Below, one piece after another: positions 11,077 to 20,514 of a stretch of DNA of 64,000 nucleotides. Position 1 is the first letter of the stretch. Every line of letters begins with the position of its first letter. The stretch lies in contig OZ025240.1 of NCBI GenBank assembly GCA_964019155.1, forward strand, positions 33,229,507-33,293,506, given 5' to 3'. The notes beneath the pieces are model-generated. The model was not told where the DNA came from. It ran no database searches and saw only the letters and a program-made list of their open reading frames with translations. The translations under genes were made by a program, and so were the position numbers. The stretch comes from Osedax fenrisi. Taxonomy: Eukaryota > Annelida > Polychaeta > Sabellida > Siboglinidae.

Positions 11077-12882
11077 CATATATATATATATTACAATATA
11101 AAGTATACTATTATTATCAAAATAAGACTATTATACTATAAATACTACAATGTATTTTACTATACCATCGTCCATAAACTACACATATATGTATATAGTA
11201 TAACCTATGCATATTTTATTATGAACATTATATATACTATACTCTAACTACTATATACTTATAGTATAGTATATATAGTATTGATAGTTTATTATATAGC
11301 ATTCATAATAAAATGTGCATAGCTTATATTATGTATTCATATATGTATAGTTTATAGACGATGGTAAACTAACATACATTGTAGTATTTATATGAAATAA
11401 TTATCGAAAACTATTACAATTATATTTACACTTTCATAATACTGTTTTATACGAGAAAATAAATGAATTAAAGTATATTAAATATATATATATATAAATT
11501 TATATATATTAATATATATATATATATATAACTAATACATTATAATATAATAGTCGTAAATTTAATTCGCCTCTATAGGGAAACCAGAACAATTTCGTAT
11601 CGTTGAAAGACTGCCACAAGAAATGCGTTAAGAGATGCCCTCACTTTTTCTGTAAGAGATGTGTATACGGCTACATCTTCGATAGCAACGACTGCAGAAC
11701 TTGCAAATGTCACAACCCTTGTAGTGTTAGTTATGCGCGCGTTCGTGGGTGTATCTATAGGTTACCATCATCAGCTGCTCGAAATTAAGTTATATAATCC
11801 ATAACGCTTTAATGAATGAATCAATCAATCAATCAATCAATGTAAATAGTTTATGAAAGAGTTCAGAAAGTACAATTTAGCAAATACAATATCTGCTCAA
11901 AGGAGTGTACCATATATTATTTCTAAATCTATACTCACAAATAGGTTACCATCCAATAAAGCTATATATATATATGGCTACAGGCTTACAAGGTATATTA
12001 GAGCCATATATGGTTATAAGTTAAAACTTCATCTAAGTTCCTGGATGGGATGAAAGGACTCTACAAAATATAATAATAATAACAAAATAACAATAACAAT
12101 ATGTGTAAATGAATGAATGCAATCAGTGTAATCAGATCAACGACATACTATGTATATACATACATGACATACATGACATATGTCATACGTATATGTAGGA
12201 TCAGTGAAAGCCTAGGCTTTATTTGGTCGGTACCTCCAATATGTGCATAATATATATATATATATATATAATAGTTATTAAATGTATAATGTAACTCTTT
12301 CTTCTTTTAAGATTATAGAGTTAGTTGTAAGGTGATGCTGACTACAGCGATCAATTATACGTACAGTGTACAGTGTACAGTATATAGTGTACACTGTACA
12401 CCGTACGGTTGTACTTGTAGACAAGATCATATGTACGTATGATCATGTATGCTACCGGCTTCAATTCTATTGAAATCCGCGTCCACCACATGTCATTTAT
12501 TAGGTGATGACGTAATACTGATGAGTCATCAGTTATGACGCATTATTAATGGCTGATCACTAATATTAATTGCTAATGATTCATCGGCTAGTTAAACGAT
12601 CCCCTGTATCGGTTATAGGGTATACGCCGTATATAGTTTCACAGAATAGCGTACAATACATACACCCATATACGTATACGTACGTATATAATAACGTTTA
12701 CAGTGTACGTCGTACACCCCCATACGTACACACACGTACACGTATGTATAATTACTTCCCTAATCCTCCCTTTATCGTCCACACAGACCGTGAGATGTCG
12801 CATGGGATTCAGGTGCGTAGCGAAACCTTGCTCAGGTTACAGGTGCAAGTCTACAGGATATTGTATTCCATACAAATGTTAG
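409..12882 (+). CDS. Left copy of Kunitz-antistasin multidomain protease inhibitor (5' partial)
   Basis: Predicted secreted serine-protease inhibitor built from repeated Kunitz and antistasin domains. Seventeen exons are visible: one exon C, five complete A-B-C units and a terminal exon. Every intron has GT-AG ends with the same phases (0 before A, 1 between A and B, 0 between B and C). The visible exons sum to 2001 nt, an uninterrupted frame of 666 residues plus stop. Kunitz cysteine spacing and the FIYGGC motif are intact in every unit, as is the antistasin core (C-x3-C-x3-C-x-YGY-x5-GC-x2-C-x-C), apart from a shortened spacing in U1. The signal peptide and first units must lie left of the window, as in the right copy (56568 to 33317). 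Known Kunitz inhibitors block trypsin-like enzymes through the residue after the second Kunitz cysteine; here it is Asp in four units and Lys in the last. The exact targets are unknown. Splicing is inferred from sequence only. Confidence 0.85.
848..2568 (+). CDS. Left U5: cysteine module, Kunitz domain, antistasin domain
   Basis: Exons are A 848-932, B 1484-1593 and C 2413-2568. Exon A encodes GVRCPENHYCEVEKVC and continues with NEVCILEAVCK. Exon B begins at CTATCTGC and encodes the first Kunitz half, with P1 Asp in GPCDES and ending FIYGGCR. Exon C completes the Kunitz domain and carries an antistasin core ending VTCE. Lengths of 85, 110 and 156 nt give 117 codons. Introns of 283, 551 and 819 bp hold only AT-rich sequence. 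Confidence 0.85.
2847..4564 (+). CDS. Left U4: cysteine module, Kunitz domain, antistasin domain
   Basis: Exons are A 2847-2931, B 3484-3593 and C 4409-4564. It is almost identical to its neighbours, but exon A reads GVICPENHY (AGA to ATA) and exon C ends VTCK. P1 is Asp. The exon A variant GVIC is shared with left U2, while U5 and U3 have GVRC, so alternate units resemble each other most. Confidence 0.85.
4847..6569 (+). CDS. Left U3: cysteine module, Kunitz domain, antistasin domain
   Basis: Exons are A 4847-4931, B 5483-5592 and C 6414-6569. Exon A has GVRC but NEVCVLEAVC, where U5 and U4 have NEVCILEAVC. P1 is Asp. Exon C ends VTCE. It belongs to the 4.0-kb dimer repeat described in the findings. 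Confidence 0.85.
6848..8468 (+). CDS. Left U2: hybrid unit with diverged exon C
   Basis: Exons are A 6848-6932, B 7484-7593 and C 8316-8468. Exons A and B belong to the homogenised array (GVIC, NEVCVLE, P1 Asp). Exon C is a distinct 153-nt sequence beginning GNQNKFLTLDDCRKVC with antistasin core ISDNNGCQTCEC, ending PLCE. The intron between B and C starts like the array (gttagtctcaac), then switches near 7615 to sequence matching the right-arm U2 intron and a long (TA)n. The array edge therefore lies inside this intron. Confidence 0.82.
7636..7718. repeat. (TA)n microsatellite in left U2 intron
   Basis: A TA run at the edge of the cassette array. The right-arm counterpart is at about 39015-39050. 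Confidence 0.88.
8826..8918. repeat. (TA)n microsatellite in left U1 intron
   Basis: A nearly pure TA run of about 90 bp. The right arm has a shorter homologue at 37869-37933. The open frame across it is an artefact. Confidence 0.9.
9418..11725 (+). CDS. Left U1: last Kunitz-antistasin unit
   Basis: Exons are A 9418-9508 (91 nt), B 10870-10979 and C 11579-11725 (147 nt). Exon A encodes EANCDKETEYC and continues to SRAVCK; its donor is GTAAGT rather than GTTAGT. Exon B encodes GTCKGYFPRYYYDE, so P1 is Lys, which predicts a trypsin-like target. Exon C encodes GNQNNFVSLKDCHKKC and an antistasin domain that is two codons shorter than the right-arm homologue (34498-34650), including a missing codon between cysteines four and five of the exon. 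The intron between A and B carries a SINE that is absent from the right arm. Confidence 0.82.
9577..9825 (+). repeat. Possible solo-LTR-like segment in the U1 intron (both arms)
   Basis: The segment starts TGTTGGCAATATAACACC and ends near TTTGTCCAACC, an imperfect inverted end pair. It contains an A-rich middle and CCACGTGCCAAGG. The same segment lies in reverse at about 36945-37195. I see no matching target duplication, so the LTR reading is weak. Confidence 0.25.
10138..10424 (+). mobile_element. tRNA-derived SINE (left arm only)
   Basis: The head resembles a tRNA, with an A-box-like GGCAGAGTGGCTAAGG and a B-box GGTTCGACCC ending in CCGGACCA. A unique body follows (TAAACCATGGATGCC, CATATATGGTTATAAG) and then a tail of AATAAAAATAACAA. 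It sits in a (TA)n tract at which the right arm (36583-36657) has only (TA)n. It is not a functional tRNA gene, since the acceptor stem does not pair cleanly. Confidence 0.78.
11970..12100 (+). mobile_element. 3' fragment of the SINE family (in both arms)
   Basis: It contains GAGCCATATATGGTTATAAG, the CATCTAAGTTCCTGGATGGG motif and an AATAATAACAA-type tail, but no tRNA head. The right arm has the same fragment in reverse at about 34090-34215, so it predates the duplication. Confidence 0.65.
12517..12533. promoter_or_regulatory. 17-bp perfect palindrome with AP-1-like core
   Basis: ACTGATGAGTCATCAGT contains TGAGTCA, and a CRE-like TGACGTAA lies eight bases upstream with a TGACGCAT just downstream. 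It lies in the last intron and is kept in the right arm (about 33660-33690). Regulatory function is speculative. Confidence 0.3.
12787..12882 (+). CDS. Left terminal exon: cysteine module and stop
   Basis: The acceptor TCCACACAG precedes an exon read in phase 0 that encodes TVRCRMGFRCVAKPCSGYRC and ends YCIPYKC followed by TAG. It is an exon-A type module with six cysteines. No exon B is found downstream, and a polyA signal lies 48 nt after the stop, so this is taken as the last exon. A longer open frame over 12570-12887 is in a different register and is not the coding frame. Confidence 0.78.
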   Translation, partial: TVRCRMGFRCVAKPCSGYRCKSTGYCIPYKC

Positions 12883-12929
12883 TATAATATATTACTATTT
12901 TGTATAAGTGTGCATGTTAAATGAATATA

Positions 12930-12935
12930 AATAAA
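12930..12935 (+). promoter_or_regulatory. Polyadenylation signal AATAAA, left copy
   Basis: An AATAAA hexamer lies 48 nt after the terminal TAG. The right copy has the same hexamer at the same distance (33260-33265). AT-rich sequence makes chance hits common, so support comes mainly from conservation between copies. Confidence 0.45.
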
Positions 12936-13485
12936 TATAAATATACTTATTAATATGCATTACATGTATATTTAATTTTATTTATATATTTTTTTAAACT
13001 AATAATACTAATTCAACTAATATATTACTAACATTAACATTCACATATTAACACAGACATCGAACATGATGTGATCTTACTTAAAAGGGCGGAATAGAGT
13101 CGTAGAACTTTCGTACACCATTATATTTCTTAAGTTATTTTTAATATATAAAGTACATTTTATATTGTTAATCTCTATTTATTGTTATGAATAAACATTA
13201 TTGATATGAACTTTATTTTATAATAATATATGAGCGAAATTATAAAACTATTACAATCATTATACATACATCTATAATTATGTATATTCATATTAGCGAC
13301 ATTAAATATATTGTATACAATATAATTATAATATAACTACAATATAATTACATATAATTTAACTACAATATAATTACAATATAATTATAATTAGCCCACA
13401 AATTAATTATAACCATATATTTAGTATGAAATTAAATAGTTATAAGACTATAAAAATGATAACGAATATATTTGCATCATATGTA

Positions 13486-13974
13486 GGGGAGAGTACTCGA
13501 ATACCAACACCCTATAATAAATCACCATAACTTTATTATTTCTCAATTAAATATTTCCAAATTTTATTTATAAGTATTAAATATATTTAAATATACCTAT
13601 AGGTATATACATATAATAGCTATTTTAAAATTTAATTACGTCAATAACTTTGTACAAATTATGAAAAATAAAAAATCTTTTCGGTACATTGTAAAATATA
13701 ATTAGATCTATACACTGTATTTAAAATATTTAAAATATATACATTTTCAAATGAATAAGAATCGATATTGTACTTCAAATATTTCATAAATTTAGAGTTG
13801 TAACGAAAAAATCAGTTTTTGTTTATAATTAAAATAATATAAATTATACTTATATGAATTATAATTATATTGATTAACATTTCATACATTAATTATTTTT
13901 TGATTGGAATTATATTTTAGGAGATTTCTAGGGTATTGATATTACGTGCATGTCGATATTAGAGCACTCTCCCC
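13486..13974. mobile_element. TA-target MITE, left arm (489 bp)
   Basis: The left end GGGGAGAGTACTCGAATACC and the right end (reverse complement) GGGGAGAGTGCTCTAATATC form imperfect terminal inverted repeats flanked by TA. No open frame. The same insertion is at 32285-32784, so it predates the arm duplication. Confidence 0.7.
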
Positions 13975-13976
13975 TA

Positions 13977-15660
13977 TATATACTAATATATTTTAGTTGT
14001 AGATTAGTATATTTTTTAATATTTTGTATGGTGTTATATTATAATATTATATATTATGAATGTATTTAATATAATTATGTATATTTTCTATTTATTAAGG
14101 AACTTAAGTATATGGACATTAATGCCGACTCAGTATCAATATATTGATTAATAATTTATAAATGTCACTATATTTATTTATCAGTAATTAAGTATTAAAA
14201 ACTATGCAGATATAAACAAAACAAAAACCAATACATGTTTTTACATTATGAAATGTTATATTATAAGTTATATTTATTGAAATAAAGATACACTATATTA
14301 CATTAATATGAAAACGAACAAAATGTATTGTAATTGTATTCGTAATATTATAAACAACTAATTATAATTATTATTATATTCTTCAAAAATATTTCAATTT
14401 CAAATTAAAAATAACATATACCTAATTATATGCATTTATTTTCACAAGAAATATAATCCCAATAAATTTCAAAATTACAGAACGCCTAGCCAAATATGCA
14501 CTCTGTTAAAAGTTTACTAAGGATCATATTCTATAGGCTCTTGTCACGAGTTTAAAATATATTATCTGAGAATATCAGGAATAGGTAAGATCACTTAAAT
14601 AAATAAGCGACGGTGAACAAATATTAAACTGCAGAATTATTATGGAAAAATGTCTTAATAATCAATATAACTTATTCCAAACTGATTCGATATTAAAAAA
14701 GCTTTTATTCTGGTATATGATAGTATTGTCTTCGTTACATAAATGTTGAATCAATAATGAAATATTAACAATGGTGCCATAAAGGATATCCTTTCGGGCA
14801 ATTCATCGTGTGCATTCCTGCAAACGAAGGCACGTATTCAAACTAACCGTTAGATCAACAAGATAATGACGCATGCACCTTTACCATTGTTCGAGCAAAT
14901 GATGTCAGATATACGTCATTACAATCGTATTTCATTTATATAGAATATATAAGTACCACTGTCTAACTTGATATTCTACAGAGCTTGTATATATCGATTT
15001 AATAGATGGTAGCAATCAAAAGCTACGATAATTAATTGACAACATATATAAAGGTAATATAAATTACGGAAAGAATTTCAGTGCAGAAAACACAAGGGTT
15101 AATATTACCACATATAATCAGAATCCAGATATATACCTCTATGGAAACAAATATAGATCAGATATATGGGTGCAATGCTTACAAAGTTTGGCTCGAGTGA
15201 CGCTGTAAACACAGTGTGGATACTCCAAGCAATATAAGTAATGGTAAGGTATACGCTTTTGAATAGTAAACACATCCTTTGAACTATAAGTTCTATCATT
15301 CGCTGTTACTACCGATATTAGCGTTATACCAGAGTGAAGCATTCATGGTTATTAATGCATATACGACAAGAAGATATAATCATTCGATAACAAATATAAC
15401 ACAAAACTTATCAATGCATCATGACACATATATTTCTTATAAAGTAAACTATCTACTTAATTGGAAAAGTTGAGCTATTGCTACAAGCTAAGAAAGCCGA
15501 AATGGTTCATCCATAATTAAAACGAATGTTTATTTAAAACCTTCCATAGAATAATGGTTGAAGGGTCAAGAAAATATGATGTACGAAAAATAGATGTATT
15601 ACCCAAAATAAATTAAAAAGAAGATTATATACGAGTTTATATTTGTCATACACTTTGTAT
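13977..15660. other. 3' flank shared by both arms, no recognisable gene
   Basis: This stretch matches 30300-32284 in reverse. It includes less AT-rich blocks, such as GGCTCGAGTGACGCTGTAAA at 15190-15209 and CGGGCAATTCATCGTGTGCA at about 14794. No frame stays open in both copies beyond about 65 codons. It may be an old TE or a noncoding transcript; I do not recognise it. Confidence 0.4.
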
Positions 15661-15672
15661 GTTATATTTATG

Positions 15673-15731
<59 letters not shown>
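15660..15731. repeat. (TA)n microsatellite near inner end of left arm
   Basis: A TA run of about 55 bp. The right arm lacks a long tract at the corresponding place near 30280. Confidence 0.88.
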
Positions 15732-15735
<4 letters not shown>

Positions 15736-16059
15736 TAGAAGAATAGATAAGATATATTGAGACTGAAAGATAATTGATTCCCTTATGATATGCGTAACAT
15801 GGGATTACAAAAAACTAAACCTTAAAAAAGTATAAATTGGTATTGATTACATAGTAATAGTATATGCATTACTCATGCTCAGTAATATAATATTATCAAA
15901 TATGGTACACATTTAATAAATATTTAGTTATGATATTAATAATATTTAAGTTAGTTAGGTATATCATATACATATGTAATATATATTACCTATATCATAT
16001 ACATATTACCAAATTCAAGATAATTTATTTCTAAAATTATAAAACAATTTAAATATATT

Positions 16060-16650
16060 TTTACTTTAGTTGAGTTATCACTTGAACATATCTTGCAATT
16101 TCTTTCTATCCTTCTCAGTCCATCATCAGTGTTCTTAATTCGTATTCTTCACAATCGCAGTCGTTATTTAATATGTATATGAATGTCTTTGGTTTTCACC
16201 TTCTGTTTCGTATTCCGTTCTTTGGTTTCCATAAAATTAAGTTATTCTCTAGTTCGTCAGTGTGCATTATGCAGTGACCTTCTAGTCTCAATCTTCTGTG
16301 TTTTATCACCTCAGAGATATTTGGAATTCCCCTGTAGGTTCCCCTACAATTGTGTATTTGTAACCTTATCTTTTCATGATATATTTGTGTCCATTCTAAG
16401 TAATCTGTTGTTGTAATCTAACAATCGTTGATTTACTTACGCATTGTGGAGTCGATTGTCCATAATTCGCTACCATATAATAATATAGGTTCTATTGTAA
16501 CTTTTAAAGTTCTTATTTTCAGACTGTTTTCATTTTAGAGTTACAGATTAATTTCATATTGTGTATAGCTGACCATAATAAAGCTTTAAGAATTTCAAAA
16601 TCCTTTTGTGAGCTAGCCATCCATGCTCCCATATATAAGATATATAACTT
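16060..16650 (-). pseudogene. RTE-like LINE, degraded C-terminal part of the reverse-transcriptase ORF
   Basis: Read on the - strand in shifting frames, the sequence gives WMASSQKDFEI, IEPILLYGSELWTIDSTMRK, RGIPNISEVIKHRRLRLEGH, TDELENNLILWKPKNGIRNR and ELRTLMMD. These match the characteristic tail of RTE-type endonuclease/reverse-transcriptase proteins (LLYGSE-W, RRLR-GH, DEL-LLW, G-R-RG). Stops and frameshifts are frequent, so it is dead. The upstream catalytic part is absent, replaced by the minisatellite at 16679. Confidence 0.75.
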
Positions 16651-16678
16651 ATTTTATCGAGAGACGAGGTGCTCCTAT

Positions 16679-17050
16679 AGGGATAACTCCGATAGGGCTA
16701 ATTCAGATAGGGCTAACTCAGATAGGGTTAATTCAGATAGAGCTAACTCTGATAGGGCTAATTCAGATAGGGCTAACTACGATAGGGCTAATTCAGATAG
16801 AGCTAACTCCTATAGTGCTAATTCCGATAGGGCTAATCAGATAGGGCTAATTCAGATAGGGTTAACCCCGATAGGGCTAACTCCAATTGGGCTAATTCAG
16901 ATAGGGCTAACTCATATAGGGCTAATTCAGATATGGCTAACTACGATAGGGCTAATTCAGATAGATCTAACTCCTATAGGGCTAACTCAGATAGGTCTAA
17001 TTCAGATAAGGCTAATTCAGGTAGGGCTAACTCCGATAGGGCTAACTCCC
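16679..17050. repeat. 15-bp minisatellite, about 25 copies
   Basis: The unit is close to GATAGGGCTAACTCA, alternating with GATAGGGCTAATTCA. The period is 15 bp except for a one-base deletion near 16835. In one frame it spells a NSDRA repeat, but that open frame has no other sign of coding. Confidence 0.85.
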
Positions 17051-17082
17051 ATTTATTATGTATATTATATTAATTTCTCAAT

Positions 17083-17220
17083 ATTTGTTTTTTATAACAT
17101 CATTAATTTAAATAAAATAAATAATATATTTCTTATTTCTAAAATATACTATCAACATTTGTTTTTTATAACATAATTAATTTAAATAAAATACATAATA
17201 TATTTCCTATTTCTAAAATA
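17083..17220. repeat. Direct duplication of about 73 bp
   Basis: TTTGTTTTTTATAACAT, TTAATTTAAATAAAATA and CTATTTCTAAAATA recur in order at 17083 and 17157 with few differences. The rest of 17221-18098 is AT-rich with short GATA and TA runs and no gene that I can see. Confidence 0.55.
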
Positions 17221-17609
17221 CACCTAGATCATGCAATTTTATAATAACTCATAATTCTTAACTATCCGCACATACACCGGCCCAAAACAGCTAGTATATA
17301 TAGATATAGATATAGATATATATATATATATATATATATATTCATTTTATTAATATAAAGCAACTAGGGTAGAAACCTACTGTAGAAGTAGTAGTATTAC
17401 TTGTAATACTCCTTTATAATATAAGTTACGGGAAATTATCCAATTACCGACACATCATAATACCGATCTTTCTCTTATCTTAATAACTATAGTTATTAAC
17501 TATCTCATATATGAGATATATCAACAAATTATATATTCACGAACTGTTAGGAATTGAATAGTAAATATAAATAAGTATTTTTTTTGAAAATATTAAATAT
17601 AAATATAAA

Positions 17610-17645
<36 letters not shown>

Positions 17646-18120
17646 TGTATGTATATAAACTATATAGTTATGTATTTAAAGAAATATATAAAGTTTAATA
17701 TTTATTCATGAATTTATCAATATCCCAGGATGACATTTATTTGATTTGTTTACATATTTTATAAGTCTGCATTGGAAGATAGGAGTGAGAGCGCTTGGAT
17801 ATACACATGATTTACATATATATATGCATATACATTTTAAAATGAATATATATATATATAATTTAATATTTTACTTAATATATATTATTATTATTTACAG
17901 ATACCATATATTCTATAGAATAAGAATTGAGGAAATGTTTTATTTTATTTTATCTTATTTTCTATTTATATATATTTTTCTATTTCTATTTCTCCTAATT
18001 TCTTTATTTCATATTAATAAATAATATATTACATTATAAATGTGTTCATGTTAAATAAAATCAATATATATATATGTAATATAAATATATATACATTACC
18101 TCTGCAGAGGTATGCCATTG

Positions 18121-18537
18121 TATAAATCAGTACTTCTATGGGATATCTGACCCAGGTTATTGTATGGTACATAATTCCCTCTGGCATAAATTAGTACTTC
18201 TCTGGGATATCTGACCCAGGTTATTGTATGGTACATAATTCCCTCTGGCATAAAGTAGTACTTCTCTGGGATATCTGACCCAGGTTATTGTATGGTACAT
18301 AATTCCCTCTGGCATGAATCAGTACTTCTCTGGGATATCTGACACAGGTTATTGTATGGTACATAATTCCCTCTGGCGTAAAGCAGTACTTCTTTGGGAT
18401 ATCTGACCCAGGTTATTGTATGGTACATAATTCCCTCTGGAATAAATCAGTACTTCTCTGGGATATCTGACCAAGGTTATTATATAGTACATAATTCCCT
18501 CTGGCATAAATCAGTACTTCTCTGGGATAGCTGACCT
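18121..18537. repeat. 64-bp tandem repeat, about 6.5 copies
   Basis: CTGGCATAAA starts recur at 18181, 18245, 18309, 18373, 18437 and 18501, exactly 64 bp apart. Each unit carries CAGTACTTCTCTGGGATATC, TGACCCAGG and GGTACATAATTCC. A palindrome ACCTCTGCAGAGGT lies just left (about 18099-18112), and GGTAC-rich sequence (18531-18640) lies right. Bases 18640-19490 hold no recognisable gene or element, apart from a possible MITE end near 18979. Confidence 0.85.
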
Positions 18538-19496
18538 GGTACAAATTGCTCACTGAGCCCCATAAAATAACCTGGTACACATTACCCAGGTCATACCAGT
18601 GTTATAACCCATGATTTGGTTACCTGGGTAGCTATAGCATATCGACTGATACGTAAAGTTTGGAGAGGAGTTAGTCACAGTAAAATGTTATCGAGTCTAC
18701 ATAAAGGACACATGACTCATAATATCAAATCCACAATAACTATTCGATGCTCGGATTATCAACGACCACGCATGTAATCAATTTTCCAGATTAGATGTGT
18801 TAAATTATATACAGGATTAAATAGGATAATATTCTACAATATTTATAAATATGATATAATCATCAACAACGGTAATAACGACAATAGAAACGGTATCAAA
18901 GGATAACAAAAGATTATAATCAAACTGTCATTAAGTGTCTCCACAATAAGTACATGAAACGTCCGCACACTTAGAATAGTAGGGGAAATTCATGATCTAC
19001 CGATGGAGCTTTATCGCTATAAATAGTATATTATTAACTTAGCGGAAACAATAGTTAATATCCATGAGGAAATAGAGATTACAATGGCAAAATATATAAA
19101 CAAATTATTAATTATTGTTATTTTTTATTTTTATATTAGGTAAACAAAAAATAAATATATAAACAAAAATAATGAAGAAAAAATAGATATAAATTGATAC
19201 CCAAAACGACATGGTACAAAAATTAACAATAGGTTTATAATTAATAAAACAAACGCCTTGGTTTATGCATGCCGAACATAATATATATGAATATTATATG
19301 CAAATATGCGCATATTATATGAAGTAAAATGAAAACAACATAAAAGAAAATCAGAACTCTCATCTCCACCATAAATATAAAACCGATTAAGATCTGATTT
19401 TTCGGGTTAGAGGTTGGATAACCCATATGAGGTGGATCAGGCCCCAAGGGTTTGTCATTCCCTTAATGTAATGGTATTGACATATCCTGACATGTC

Positions 19497-19586
19497 ATCA
19501 GAATTCTCTAATTCACTGTATTGGTTATGCTGGTTTAGATGCATCTAAACCAGCATTACCAATACAGTGAATTATAGAATTCTGAT
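19497..19586. repeat. 90-bp near-perfect palindrome
   Basis: The arms are 45 bp with two mismatches and no loop, centred on TTTAGATGCATCTAAA. The outer parts read ATCAGAATTCT and AGAATTCTGAT. It lies just beyond the 3' end of the LINE relic at 19620-20340. Confidence 0.85.
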
Positions 19587-19619
19587 CATCTAATTATACT
19601 ACGAATCATTAAGGCTTTA

Positions 19620-20340
19620 AAAGAAGAAACAGTTTCACATTGTAATATCGGATCGGGTAGTTTGTTCCAATCTGAAGATATATCTTCTAGAATATATTCT
19701 ATTACCAAAGTAGTTGAATAGTGGTTTGGTCCTTGATTTCATTCTCCTTATCTTTATTGACGGGCCCCTGCTAGATGATACGTATGTACTCATGATGTCC
19801 GACACCGGCACATCAACGAATCCTTTGATGATTTTATAAGCCAGAGTAAGATCGGAAATAGTTCTGCGTTGGGAGAGTGAATGTAAATTTAAGAATTTTA
19901 ATCGATCAGAATAATTTAAATATGATAAATTACAACGATAAAATATTTTTTTAGTAAAATTTCTTTGCACTTTTTCAAGTAAGTCATTATACCCAATATA
20001 GTTAGAATGAGGATCCCATACAGAAGAACCATACTCTAGAATTGGTCGTATATATGTTAAGTATGCACATACTAAAGGAGAGTACTGGTTAGTTATGAAA
20101 TCTAACGTTAGTTACGCTAGTTACGAATATCTAAATATCATATTCGATATTCTATATGCTTTAGAACATATCTCAGATATATGAGTATACAATTTTAGAT
20201 TATCTGTGAATATTATACCAATATATTTATAATATGTACAATATTGATGCCTAGTTATTGCCCCCCACATATGCAAGGAGGCAGAATATCTGAGGGGCAA
20301 TAACTGTATGTTGATAAAAAACCATGCCACCCCCTGGGAT
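19620..20340 (-). pseudogene. CR1-like LINE fragment, C-terminal part of reverse transcriptase
   Basis: On the - strand it encodes YIGIIFTDNLKLYTHISEIC, SKAYRISNMIFR, LTYIRPILEYGSSVWDPHS, VQRNFTKKIF, NYSDRLKFLNLHSLSQRRT and SDLTLAYKIIKGFVD. This order is characteristic of the post-catalytic region of CR1/Rex/jockey-type LINE proteins. Frames change between 19970 and 20121, so it is inactive. It may belong to the same family as 29284-29950. Confidence 0.78.
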
Positions 20341-20514
20341 ATTCTGAAATCGTTCCGACGCCCGTAATTATAATAGATTTATAAAATATTATATTAATAT
20401 ATCCAATTAATATATCCACTTTTATATTCTACATATCAATTGATATGTAGAATATAAAATTGGATATCTATAATTTAATATATATTAATATATTAAATAT
20501 ATATTTAACATTTT

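Larger units (their letters stand above)
1..15952 (+). repeat. Left arm of large inverted duplication
   Basis: The sequence is homologous to the reverse complement of 30049-46135. Matching landmarks include the terminal exons (12787 and 33412), U1 exons, the (TA)n tracts, a TA-target MITE (13486 and 32285) and the stretch around 15835-15952, after which similarity stops. The tandem units at 1-7593 pair with the right array. The left arm continues out of the window. Confidence 0.85.

Noticed and set aside
12570..12887. 105-codon open frame overlapping the terminal exon (and its twin at 33629-33312)
   Set aside because: It reads the exon in a different register that destroys the cysteine pattern. 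The splice-consistent frame ends YKC-stop.
16559..17176. 205-codon open frame with a NSDRA pentapeptide repeat
   Set aside because: The frame is produced by a 15-bp minisatellite. It has no plausible start context, changes sense after a one-base slip near 16835, and has no splice or domain evidence.
18121..18537. CRISPR-like array
   Set aside because: The 64-bp units are continuous with no variable spacers, in a eukaryotic TE-rich region. It is a plain tandem repeat.
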